In this document: piece after piece, positions 31,301-40,388 of the stretch
How the letters are laid out: every line of letters starts with the position of its first letter
Numbering within the stretch: the first letter of the stretch is position 1
Virus record (IMG/VR): IMGVR_UViG_3300024344_000016
Coordinates: 1 to 56,423 of that record
DNA: 56,423 nt
Reading direction: 5' to 3' (one strand)
Origin: a virus
Position numbers and translations under genes: made by a program
Notes under the pieces: generated by a model
Databases searched by the model: none
Told to the model about the DNA's origin: nothing
What the model saw: only the letters and a program-made list of their open reading frames with translations

Positions 31301-34300
31301 ATCTTCTGCCCAAAGTATTGGTTATGGTAATCTCAACAAGATGAACCAGACGGGCGTTGCCCGTTTTGCTTCTGGTGGACTGGTTGGAGTCAGTAAATTT
31401 GCAGATGGTGGTCCAGTCGGAGGCATAGACAAAAACGTAGCCAGTGTTGATTTATCTCAGTTTGCACGGGAGGCTCCTAAAGCCGCTCAGATGATGGCCC
31501 AATTTACCAAGGGTCTTGCCGATGCATATGTTGGAATGACGGCATACAAACAAGCTATTGCAGATGGGCAGACTGAAGCAGAAGCTCTGAACATGGCCTC
31601 AAGTGCCGTTGAAAAGGCTATGTACAAGGTAGAGCCAGAATATAAGGCTGCCGTAGAGTCAAATAAAAAGTTAACAGCGGAACAAGAAAAAGTCAGCAGC
31701 ACCTCGAAGCTGCTGGAGGCCGACTTGAAGCACGAATCCGCCGCGTTAAAACAAAAAGCAGCTATAGACCAAAAATATCACGCACTTAGACAACAGGGTA
31801 TTCCGGCTCTCGCTGCTAGAAAAATCGCTATCGAAGCACAGATTGAACAAGATGGTGTTTTACTACAGACAAAACAACGCTTGAACGCTGCTCTTGCTGG
31901 TCGGGCCGACGAGGCAGCCGCTGGAGGTGGGGGTGGTGCCGGTGCCGGTGCTGGCGGTGGTGGTGGCGGTATGATGAACTTGGATTTCGGCAAGATTCAG
32001 TCGGGATTAGATAAGTTTGCGACAAAAGTTGAGGGAACAGGAAATGTTCTTAGTCGTCTCGGGTCCGGTCTGATTGGTGTATCCTTTATGGCTGGCACTC
32101 TCATTCAGGGGATGGGTGGATTGAGTGACGCTCAGAAGGAGCAAGAGCAAGCTGGGTTAGCCGCTGCCGCTGCTCACGGTGCGGTTATTTTGGAGGCGGG
32201 CAGTTTTGCCATACAATTAGCTGCCGGTACAGCTAGGATACTGTCCAACTTGGCGGCCAAGGCTCAGGAGTTTCAAGCTACTCAGGCAGCCGCCGCTTCT
32301 GAACTGGAAGAGGCTGCCGCGAATGTAGCGTCGTCATCGACAGAACAAGAGGAGGCCATCGCTAACACGCTGTCCGCTACAAGCGAGCAAGGCGAAACTG
32401 TAGCCAATACAGCGTCGACAGCGTCAGAATATGCAGAGTTTGGAGCCAACGTAGCATCTTCGGCCAGCGAAATGTCGGAAGTTGTGGCAAATGCGTCTGC
32501 TGTTACTTCTGAAATGGGTGAAGTTGCTGCCAATGCGTTAGCTGTATCTTCCGAGATGACGGAAGTTGGGGCTAATTTCCAAGCTGCAATGTCGGAAATG
32601 GCAGAAGTTGGTGCAAACGCTAAGGCGGTCATAGCGGAGATGTCTGAAGTAGCCGCCAACGCAACCGCTGTGCAAGCGGAAATGGCTGAAGTGACCGCCA
32701 ACGCAGCCGCTGTGCAAGCGGAAATGGCTGAAGTGGCTGCTAATAGTGCCGCTGTGGAAGCGGAACTGGCCGAGGTTCAGGCCAACGCTCTGGCGATCCG
32801 CACCGAGTTTCAGGAGGCCGTGGCTAATGTACAGGCCGCCAGAACGGAAGATGCCGAATCCGCAATGAACGCGATGGCGGTTAAGGCTGAAGGCGAGGAG
32901 CTTATAGCTAACCAGCAGGCGGCGAGACTTGAGTATGTCGAGGCACAGGCCAATAGTATGGCGGCGAGACTTGAGTATCAGGAAGCTGGTGCTAACCAGC
33001 TCGCTGTCCAATCAGAGCAAGCAGAGGTACAAGCCAATGCACTGTCGATACAGTCTGAGGGAACCAAGCAAGCTGCGAATGCTCGCACAGTACAAGCCCT
33101 AGCTTTCCTCATGGTAGAAGCGGCAAAGGTCAATCAGTCGTTTATGCATCTGGTTGTAGCGATGGGGGCAACATGGCAGAACATGGCCGCCCTGAGTACA
33201 CATACTCGTACTGCCGCTATTGAAAGTGCGTTTCTCGCTCAGGGTCTTGGCCTTACTATTCCAGAAATTGAAGCACTCGGAATGGCGGCGGCACAGGCGT
33301 CCAGCCAGTTGCTTACAGGCGTTGGTGGTCCAGCAGCAATTGGTGCTGCCCCAGCAGCGGGAGCCGCACCCGTTGCAGGTCATATAGCTGGACCCGCTAG
33401 GATGGCCCTTCCGGCACCCGGGGCAGGAAGTGTTCTTGGAGGAGCTGGTGCTGGAGCCGCTAGTTCAGCAGAGCTAACCGCTTTTACTGCAAATCTCACA
33501 GGGGCAAATGTGGCACTGGAACAAACCACCGCTGGTCTGCTAACCTCGAATACGACCACGAATACGAAGACGGCTGCCGATGAAACCGCAGTGGCCACGA
33601 CGGCTATGCGTGTTAACGCTGATGAGTCTTTAATTGCGGCCACTGCCGGTCTTGATACTTCTCTTATTGGCACCGAAATCAGTGCAGCTCAGGCTGCGGC
33701 TGCTCAAGAGTTTTTCGCGACAGCAACGAGCAGTACTGCTGGTACTGCCGGTCTGCTTGGCGTTAACTTAGATAAAACCGCAATCTCTACGATGCTGGCT
33801 GGTACTGGTATGGAGGGTCTATCAATTTCGGCTATGGCGGCAGAACTTGGTATGAGCGAAACTGCACTAGCATCCCTACTTATGGCAAATGCCAGTACAG
33901 CGTCAGCGACAGAACTCATGGCGGCGGGTGCCGCTGCGGATCTAATGGCGGTGGCCCAAGGTGGAGCTGCTACAAACGCTGGTTTATTGGGTGTGTCGCT
34001 GGGTAGTGCTGATGCTGCGGCTACCGCTCAAGTCGCAGGATCGACCGCATTAATAGGTGCAAACGAGGCGGCTGCTATTTCTGGTGCTCAGGTTGCCGTA
34101 AGCAACGCTGGTGTAGAAGTTACCAACGCGGGACTCATAGCTTCCGGCTTGGGGGCCTCTGTAGCACAAGATGGCGTGATGATCGCCGCAAGTGGGGCGG
34201 GTACGGCTCTGGGGGCTATTGGTGTTGAAGCGGCTGCGTTAGGTCTGGGGTTGAATGGTGCGTTAATCGCTTTATTGGCTAATTCACTCGGGGTCAATGC

Positions 34301-37300
34301 AGATACGCTTGCTAAAGCGATTAATACCGTTGTAACAGAAGCTGAAACTGCGGCCAAGACGAAAGGCGTCATAGCGACATGGATGTCGACGGCGGCGGAG
34401 AAGATGAAGGCCGCCACGATGGGGATTATGATTGTTGTGATGGTAGCGGCGATTGCTGCAATGATAGCCTATATGAAGGCGATATACCAAACAACCAAAG
34501 CTGTAACAGCGTTGAAGCAGATGGTTTCTAATCTGAACGACGCTGCGGATTCAATGATTGAAAATCTTAAAGAATCTGGCACAGGTACCGAACAAGAATT
34601 CGTTGACGCAAGAAGCGGGGCTGCTGTAAAAGAATTTGAAGCCGCCTTGATCGACTCGGCTAAGTCAAGCATAGCTTGGAGTGAAGCCGCGTATGTCGGC
34701 GGCTCCAGCCTCGCGGCGGGACTCGCTGCGATTGCTGCTGCTGGTATGTTAACGTCATGGACTGGGGTTGGCCTCGCGGTAGCTGGTGTGGCAACAGCTT
34801 TATCGTTTGCTGTAACGATGCTTTACAACAGTGGAGACAGGGTAAACAAGGCTATGGGCGAAGTTATTAGTGCCCAAGAACAGCAGGCTCGGAAGATAAT
34901 GGCAATCTCTGCTCTCCAAGCTGTCACTACGTGGAGGGCCGTCAAGGCACTTCAGGGATTTGAAACTGCCCTAAAGGACGCGGAAAAAGCTGGGCTGTCT
35001 GCCGGTGAACAGCTAATAGTAATAGGCAACGAAAGTAAGGGTCTGGTCGAGGAATACGAGGCTGGCCAGCAGAGAATGGCGGCTGCGAGTACGGGGCGGG
35101 CAGATTTACAGAAAGAGTTGGAAAGTAGGGGTGTCCTTACGGCAGGGGGAACGGAGATAGAAGGGGCAGACACAACAGGTCAGGAAGAAAACCTTGCGGC
35201 CTACAAAGAGATAACTAAGCAAGAGCAAGAAGCCCGCAAAGCACAAAACGATTTGCTAAATCAAATCCTTGCTCAAGAGGCACAGGTTCGTCGAAAACTC
35301 CAAACCGCTGTTGGAGAGCTGGTATCTGACCTGTCCAAAACAGCTCCTCAGAAACTCAATAAAGTAACCAATTTTGATCAACTACTGAAAGCGGATAAAG
35401 ACTTCCAAGACCAATATAAGAAGGGTATCGAGACAGTCAATGCCGCTATTGACCTGTCATTCAAAGCCCGCATAGAGGAAGCTAAAAAACTTGGCCAAAC
35501 AACAAAGGCCGCAACTCTAGAAGCCCAGAGAGACAAACAGAAAGCCATTGCTGATGTTCAGGTTCGCAAGGCTGCGATGGAGAGGGTGCTTGCCGAACAA
35601 AAGGCCAGACAGGCGATTCTCCGTAATGAGATAGTCATGCGTGCTCAGAGAAGAGCAATAGAAGATGTAAACACCACGATGGAAGGTTTTAACAACACTC
35701 TTCTCGGAGCCACCAATACTGCCGCTGCCTTTGCTGCTATCGACCCAACGATTGCTCTCGCTCAGGGGAAGGGTCCAGACGCCGCCACGTTCGATACAGA
35801 CGCTCTGTCCGTTCCCTTTAGCCAGATCGATCCCAAGATTCTTGACAAGGCTCTGGAACAGGGTGTGTCTGGAATAACAATGGGTATTGGTTCTAATGTG
35901 CCCGGTGGTGGTGACGCTGTCGACAAGGAAATTGAAGATAGAGCCAACCGCATAAAAAAGAGGGTACAGACTGTTCATGGGCTTGTTGACGCAATTCCCG
36001 ATGCCTTGGGCAAACTTGTCACGCAACCAATGCCCATCGATACCGCTGGTGTCAAAGCTATGCAGAGTAAGCTGTTCAAAGATATAAATAAGGCTGTCGG
36101 CGGCGGCTTGACGACGGGTGGCGTAGCCAATGAGCTGGGCACCATTGTACAAGAAGGCATCAATGAGCTGATTGACAAGGGAGAGCCTATCACTATGGAG
36201 GCTATCCAAAATCTCGTTGGTGATATTGAAGGTTTCGGAGAAGAGCAACTTGAAGCGTTCAAGAGAAGTATTGAAATTCAGAATAAGTTCTTGACTGAAA
36301 TCGACAAGATCAATTCTGCGATAATTGAAGCCGAAATGAAAGTTGCGGAAGCTTTTGGAAAAGTGGCAGACACCCGCTCTCGCGTGGCAGACAGGCAAGA
36401 ATCTGCCGTTCAGGGGGGCCGTGTATCGACAACCGCCACAGATATTCGTGCCGCTAGACAAAGAAGAGAGCGTGGAAGAAGGGCCGGAGCACAGCAGAGA
36501 CTCGGTACAGATGCGTTGGCTGCGGGAGCCAGAGCTGGCGATGTGAATGCGACGACGAACGCACTCAAACAGCTTCAGGCACAAGCCAAGCAAAATGCCG
36601 ACGCAGCAAGAACCGAAACCGATGCACTGAAGAAGGCGGGACTAAATGATGCGGCAAAAAGAAATGCAGCCGCAGCAAACCGTGCAACCAAGGAATTGGA
36701 GCGGCTTGCAAACCAAAGTGCAAGGGCCGCCGATATAGAGAAGGAGCTTGCTGCCGAAAGAGCGAGCAGAAAGCAGGTCGGACAGGTAGTTGAAGATTTT
36801 GCCTTTGGCTCTGATGAGGAGCGGGTAAATATGGGGCAAGCGTTTGCAACCACGCAGCTCGCCATCAATCAGGGCGGCATACAGAATGCGACATCGGAAG
36901 AAAGAGCACAAGTTGCTTCGGTTCTGGACAAGCTGAGTGACGTGGAAAATGTTGGGGGCAGTGGTAAAACGGGTGCTGAACTTAAAGCCCAGTTTGCAAG
37001 AGACGAGGCTGTTGCTCAGGGAATAGATCCAGCAATTGCTGATGCACTTCTTAAGCCTAGCAAGTCAGAACAACAACTTCTCAAAGAACTCAACCAGCTT
37101 GGTAAAGATGAGATTGCGGCTGCGAACGCTTTGGCTGAAAACGCTAAATCTCAGGTTCAGCTTTTGGAGGATATTAGGGATGAGTTGAAGAACAACTTTG
37201 AGAGGGATATTAACCGAGGACAAAGACAGGGTACACAGGCCAGTAATGCAACACAGCAGAGAAAGCAAGACGCGAAGGTTCTCAAGGCATACAATAAAGT

Positions 37301-39659
37301 TACAAAGGCTGTAGAAAAAACGTCAAAAACAGTAGAGAATCTAGACAAGACATTAACTACTCTTCAGGCTGAGTTTGCAGCACTTACCGAAACACTCAGA
37401 CAGCTCAATGATCCAGACAGCAAAGAAGCTAAGAAAGCGAAGGAACAAGATCAGGACGAGTTCGCGGCTTCGGCTGGTGGACAGGCACTTGCCACTATAA
37501 AAGACCAAGAGCAGGAAATGCGTTTTTCTGCCAATCAGGAGGGTGAGGGGTTTGTGGATGCCACAATGATAGCAGAAGAGAGGACGAAGCGTAGAGGTGG
37601 CGAGACCATCTCGCAGGAGGAGGGACAAGCGGCAAGAGATGAGAGAGCACGGATAATGACTCCAGAAGGTGAGGGCTTCACTGAAGGTAATATGGAGCTG
37701 GCAGACATGGGTACACCAGAGATCGCTCGGGCAGTTGCGGCGAGCATGGAGGGCAGTAGGGTGGCCGCAAGATCCGCTATAGGCACAGAGGAAGAAATAG
37801 CGGCAAGTCCAGAGCTACAGAAGCAGGCAGCGGCTTTGGAAGCCCAATTCCAGAGGGCGGTTGAGTTCGTTACCCAGAGACTCACTGGTATCCAAGAAGG
37901 AACCATAGAGTCCCAGTCTGGTGTTTCCGCAGGTAGCGGAGAAATTGCATCCGGTGATTTTGCTGGTGAGTTCGCGGACGGTATGACGATGTTCAGACAG
38001 GGAGCTGAAACCATCCTGAAGGCAGCCGAAGCTAACAAGGTTGCGGAAGAAAAAAGGAAACAGGCCGAAAAGCAGGCTGCCGATACCGCCGCAGGCAAGG
38101 CTCGGGGAGGTCTTATTTACAGAGCCGCTGGTGGAAGTATCTTCCAACCAAAGGGTACAGATACAGTTCCGGCTATGTTGACGCCCGGCGAGTTCGTGAT
38201 TCGTAAATCCGCAGTTGACAGGATTGGTGTTGGTGCTCTCTCTGCATTAAATAACGGTGTTGCTTATCACGCACAGGGTGGTGTTGTGGGTCTGCCAGAA
38301 GCGGGTGCTGCTGGACACGCCTTTATGGAGACTGTTGCTCAGGGAAATAAGGGTAATATGATCAAGTCTCTTCAGGTGGGCTTTGGTATGGGTGGTGCAG
38401 ACGCAAACAAAGCGTGGAAATACTTGGTTTTCCTGTCCAAGAAAGGTAAACTTGACTCTTCAAAGCTTGCTGGCTATAAGGACTTGGACGCTTCTCTGGA
38501 TATACTAAGGGCGACCGATGCACTGGAGTCGATTGGTGCCGGTTTAGGGGCAACTATTTTCAAACCGCTACAGGTGAACGACGTATACCCACTTGCCGCA
38601 GGTGCGTGGCAACCCAAAAAGGGTCCAACCGACGAGGCCAGAAAAAAGGTCCAAACCGTTATATCTAGATCACAGGCTCGTAGAGACAAGCTTAATAAGC
38701 TGTTGACTGATCTGACGAACGTGCAGGGCACGAATAGTGCGGGGCAGTTATTTGCTGGCGAGCTGGTATTTCAGGGCGGGTTTACAGCACAAAATATGTT
38801 CGATCAAATCCTCGACATATCTACTGATGTCGGTGCCGAACTTGTCCGCGAAAGAGGTAGATATGCCAGTATGGATACACAGTTCAAGCAGGCTGGTGAG
38901 ATTGATCCGAAGGGGAAGCCCACGGTAGCGGCGGTGGCTGCATGGACAAACCTGACTGGCGGTGGTGGTTTTGGGCCAATTTCCCAAGCGGCCAATGTTC
39001 AGACAGCGGCGGAGACAGCCAAAACCGCCAGAGACAAGGCGGCTCTGAAGGAGGATGCCACAGAGGGTATGGACGCCAGAGAGAGAAGAGCTTGGGAATG
39101 GCTGAACACTGCGGGAGTTTTGACACTAGCTAAAGGTGGATCTGTAGGTAACGTTCTCGATAGTGTTCCTGCGATGCTTACGCCGGGCGAGTTTGTCATG
39201 AGTCCCGAAGCGGTTAAAAAGCATGGTGTTGGGTACATGCGTGACCTCAACAGGGGTCGTGTTCCGGGCTTCAGGAGAGGTGGACTTGTTGGCCGTGGAG
39301 TTGCTTACAGAGCTAATGGAAGTTCAGGCCCAGAGTCTGGCGGTGGTGCGGTCTTGCAGATAGATCCCAGTCTTCTTCAGGGAGTTTTAGATAATTTTAA
39401 TGCACTCTTTAGCCAAAACCTCGATAATATAGTATCAAGCTTCTCTATGGTTAGTTCGTCAATGGATAACTTGGCGACAGCACTTGGGCAGCCCATCACA
39501 ATGAATCATAACTTCTCAGGAGACATGTCACTTGCCTTTAAGATCGAGAATGCCGATCATATCAAGAAGAGCTTTGCCGAAGCGATCACCCCAACACTGA
39601 CTAAGATTATAAGCGAAGAAGTTGACAAGAAGCTTAACGACATGAAAAATAACCCATAA
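28320..39659 (+). CDS. tail tape measure protein
   Basis: 3779 residues, the length ruler of the tail. Residues 1-420 carry the usual helical tape-measure domain (FEREMIRISQVTGNSVSQLE; FRTIFTRLQ). Four TPGEF modules (VPAMLTPGEFVI-like) start near residues 481, 979, 3281 and 3615. Segments near 600-645 and 860-925 look like PD-(D/E)xK nuclease folds. Residues 1326-1591 are nineteen 14-residue helical repeats. Hydrophobic stretches near 2030-2055 and 2134-2168 may cross the host membrane during DNA entry. The end is a short coiled segment. SD AGAAGG. Confidence 0.9.
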   Translation: MAERFNLTAQLQLQAPTNTAQVVNQINRDLGSVTINANIQADAKSLSAVSGQLKAVEKTAKSSSASMSNLNRNIAEAARRFSVITIATGSFIGLARAIKNSVGAAVEFEREMIRISQVTGNSVSQLEGLGKEVTRLSTSLGVANQSLLETSRILAQAGLSALKTKQAMEVLANTTLAPSFDNIIDTTEGAIAILNQFGREAAKTGQDIQFLEQALDAINKVSKTFAVESKDLITAVRRTGGVFEAAGGSLNELIALFTSVRQTTRESAETIATGFRTIFTRLQRKETLEALDQLGISLSDVNGKFIGPLKAIEALANGLAGLDPKDVRFNEIVEQLGGFRQIGKVIPLIKQYAVAEQALSVANSSAGDTAKDARIAQQSLAVQFQKVREQFDALMRKFADSETFRSLAGTVLQLAEAFLKFAAALEPILPMLTTLAAIKIGRSLAPGLAGLFGGGGGGKQFGGVVSKFASGGWVPGTGNRDTVPAMLTPGEFVIKKSSARKLGEDQLSSMNRYAGGGVASHKEGKPYVSFADQTFFKKKGQTFQNSPAGRRGATKFNENDDFAYDLDVENVELHKVSPKKLEGVPAWKEYTQAAASLNDQARGLAFERVLEGLGRVKLTGGNSRIDGMVGSQVTEIKSLREGLDESNLNNKMLGAAVNPLSSVDRNVVPKLTNTQLTDQKNTVDLGSLKVLRDKTKVDLDKKAAKQLEEGGGKGAGNIKGAQLSLGRERQKMFGGIIQKFAEGGIAKAKKVGAAILDADTAQPDDTAKVTVDEINKKFPAFKNLKKGASPVSQLYKSTDFSIIRQGLSESTSKNFQQALNDGLVSGTDAATAALASDLGTGASTIDEGSKQNFIKTVRPAIRGDLFEAALLAMNNKGTFDDALDPGRPFDFPGGLKGSLKDNWSNMPSAWVDAKSSYEAAGSANMKGKIVKQIVNELKAQGVEEMETGTKKDKEARAARAAQQNEAKKRNKGGSVWGTDSVPSLLTPGEYVINKSSAQSIGYGNLNKMNQTGVARFASGGLVGVSKFADGGPVGGIDKNVASVDLSQFAREAPKAAQMMAQFTKGLADAYVGMTAYKQAIADGQTEAEALNMASSAVEKAMYKVEPEYKAAVESNKKLTAEQEKVSSTSKLLEADLKHESAALKQKAAIDQKYHALRQQGIPALAARKIAIEAQIEQDGVLLQTKQRLNAALAGRADEAAAGGGGGAGAGAGGGGGGMMNLDFGKIQSGLDKFATKVEGTGNVLSRLGSGLIGVSFMAGTLIQGMGGLSDAQKEQEQAGLAAAAAHGAVILEAGSFAIQLAAGTARILSNLAAKAQEFQATQAAAASELEEAAANVASSSTEQEEAIANTLSATSEQGETVANTASTASEYAEFGANVASSASEMSEVVANASAVTSEMGEVAANALAVSSEMTEVGANFQAAMSEMAEVGANAKAVIAEMSEVAANATAVQAEMAEVTANAAAVQAEMAEVAANSAAVEAELAEVQANALAIRTEFQEAVANVQAARTEDAESAMNAMAVKAEGEELIANQQAARLEYVEAQANSMAARLEYQEAGANQLAVQSEQAEVQANALSIQSEGTKQAANARTVQALAFLMVEAAKVNQSFMHLVVAMGATWQNMAALSTHTRTAAIESAFLAQGLGLTIPEIEALGMAAAQASSQLLTGVGGPAAIGAAPAAGAAPVAGHIAGPARMALPAPGAGSVLGGAGAGAASSAELTAFTANLTGANVALEQTTAGLLTSNTTTNTKTAADETAVATTAMRVNADESLIAATAGLDTSLIGTEISAAQAAAAQEFFATATSSTAGTAGLLGVNLDKTAISTMLAGTGMEGLSISAMAAELGMSETALASLLMANASTASATELMAAGAAADLMAVAQGGAATNAGLLGVSLGSADAAATAQVAGSTALIGANEAAAISGAQVAVSNAGVEVTNAGLIASGLGASVAQDGVMIAASGAGTALGAIGVEAAALGLGLNGALIALLANSLGVNADTLAKAINTVVTEAETAAKTKGVIATWMSTAAEKMKAATMGIMIVVMVAAIAAMIAYMKAIYQTTKAVTALKQMVSNLNDAADSMIENLKESGTGTEQEFVDARSGAAVKEFEAALIDSAKSSIAWSEAAYVGGSSLAAGLAAIAAAGMLTSWTGVGLAVAGVATALSFAVTMLYNSGDRVNKAMGEVISAQEQQARKIMAISALQAVTTWRAVKALQGFETALKDAEKAGLSAGEQLIVIGNESKGLVEEYEAGQQRMAAASTGRADLQKELESRGVLTAGGTEIEGADTTGQEENLAAYKEITKQEQEARKAQNDLLNQILAQEAQVRRKLQTAVGELVSDLSKTAPQKLNKVTNFDQLLKADKDFQDQYKKGIETVNAAIDLSFKARIEEAKKLGQTTKAATLEAQRDKQKAIADVQVRKAAMERVLAEQKARQAILRNEIVMRAQRRAIEDVNTTMEGFNNTLLGATNTAAAFAAIDPTIALAQGKGPDAATFDTDALSVPFSQIDPKILDKALEQGVSGITMGIGSNVPGGGDAVDKEIEDRANRIKKRVQTVHGLVDAIPDALGKLVTQPMPIDTAGVKAMQSKLFKDINKAVGGGLTTGGVANELGTIVQEGINELIDKGEPITMEAIQNLVGDIEGFGEEQLEAFKRSIEIQNKFLTEIDKINSAIIEAEMKVAEAFGKVADTRSRVADRQESAVQGGRVSTTATDIRAARQRRERGRRAGAQQRLGTDALAAGARAGDVNATTNALKQLQAQAKQNADAARTETDALKKAGLNDAAKRNAAAANRATKELERLANQSARAADIEKELAAERASRKQVGQVVEDFAFGSDEERVNMGQAFATTQLAINQGGIQNATSEERAQVASVLDKLSDVENVGGSGKTGAELKAQFARDEAVAQGIDPAIADALLKPSKSEQQLLKELNQLGKDEIAAANALAENAKSQVQLLEDIRDELKNNFERDINRGQRQGTQASNATQQRKQDAKVLKAYNKVTKAVEKTSKTVENLDKTLTTLQAEFAALTETLRQLNDPDSKEAKKAKEQDQDEFAASAGGQALATIKDQEQEMRFSANQEGEGFVDATMIAEERTKRRGGETISQEEGQAARDERARIMTPEGEGFTEGNMELADMGTPEIARAVAASMEGSRVAARSAIGTEEEIAASPELQKQAAALEAQFQRAVEFVTQRLTGIQEGTIESQSGVSAGSGEIASGDFAGEFADGMTMFRQGAETILKAAEANKVAEEKRKQAEKQAADTAAGKARGGLIYRAAGGSIFQPKGTDTVPAMLTPGEFVIRKSAVDRIGVGALSALNNGVAYHAQGGVVGLPEAGAAGHAFMETVAQGNKGNMIKSLQVGFGMGGADANKAWKYLVFLSKKGKLDSSKLAGYKDLDASLDILRATDALESIGAGLGATIFKPLQVNDVYPLAAGAWQPKKGPTDEARKKVQTVISRSQARRDKLNKLLTDLTNVQGTNSAGQLFAGELVFQGGFTAQNMFDQILDISTDVGAELVRERGRYASMDTQFKQAGEIDPKGKPTVAAVAAWTNLTGGGGFGPISQAANVQTAAETAKTARDKAALKEDATEGMDARERRAWEWLNTAGVLTLAKGGSVGNVLDSVPAMLTPGEFVMSPEAVKKHGVGYMRDLNRGRVPGFRRGGLVGRGVAYRANGSSGPESGGGAVLQIDPSLLQGVLDNFNALFSQNLDNIVSSFSMVSSSMDNLATALGQPITMNHNFSGDMSLAFKIENADHIKKSFAEAITPTLTKIISEEVDKKLNDMKNNP
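32295..33092. repeat. 14-residue repeats in tape measure
   Basis: Nineteen in-frame units of 42 bases with the pattern SEM-x-EV-x-ANA-x-AV (two heptads per unit). Units 9-11 are nearly identical at the DNA level. This looks like expansion by slippage or unequal recombination in a coiled-coil rod. Confidence 0.8.
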
Positions 39660-39668
39660 GGACGGACA

Positions 39669-40385
39669 ATGCCATTTGCAACACATACCCCATTAACGAC
39701 GCTTGTGATCACGGGAGGTCCGACCCGCACAATGCCTCTAAATGCAAAGGGTCCGACTGCATGGGATAAGACAGCCTCACTTTTTATGGCCGCTCCGCCC
39801 GAAGGACGGACAACTTTGTGGATTGGAGTGTCCCCAAATGTTCGTGCGAGTGGTGATGCGGCACTATACGTCAATGGATCATATGCAACCGATGGTAGTG
39901 ACCCCCCTGTTGGGGGTGCCTATGAGGGAAACGCTACTTTAGCAATACCCGCGACAGCCGGATTTCCAGATGACAAGAGATTCAATCTACATATCGAGTC
40001 GTATTTAATAGGGAGCGGTATAAACACGGCACCGCTTTTTCTGCCCGTTCCTGAAAAAGATCCGTATCCCACAGCAAGCACAACAGCCGATCTGGTGGTT
40101 GCTGGCGACGTTGCGTCCGCAGGCTCTGCACCGGGTACGACGACGGCCAATGCTACACTGGCTATCGAGAGCAACATCGAAAACAACGACAACGCACCAC
40201 TACATATAGAAAAAGATTTTAACACCTCTACTCACACAACATTATACATAAATAACAGGATGGGCAGCGGACACCTGCCTCTAGCAATGGAAAGCACCTA
40301 TGTGTCAAGTGACAACGCCCCACTAATTATAAGAACACCTCCTTCGGGGAATATATCATTGTACACCTCGGGTTATCTGGAGTAA
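39669..40385 (+). CDS. tail structural protein with APL repeats
   Basis: 238 residues with AAGGA upstream. The chain is built of repeated strand-turn units in which APL-x-I, TL-x-I or SLY-x alternate with Gly/Asp loops (DNAPLHIEK, HTTLYINNR, DNAPLIIRT). Such repeats are common in tail-tip or fibre proteins of marine phages. It is the first gene after the tape measure, so a distal-tail role is likely. No family is assigned. Confidence 0.55.
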   Translation: MPFATHTPLTTLVITGGPTRTMPLNAKGPTAWDKTASLFMAAPPEGRTTLWIGVSPNVRASGDAALYVNGSYATDGSDPPVGGAYEGNATLAIPATAGFPDDKRFNLHIESYLIGSGINTAPLFLPVPEKDPYPTASTTADLVVAGDVASAGSAPGTTTANATLAIESNIENNDNAPLHIEKDFNTSTHTTLYINNRMGSGHLPLAMESTYVSSDNAPLIIRTPPSGNISLYTSGYLE

Positions 40386-40388
40386 GAA

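Noticed and set aside
35517-36593. 358-residue antisense frame in the tape measure
   Set aside because: Shadow of the 3779-residue tape measure gene; no ribosome site and low-complexity composition.
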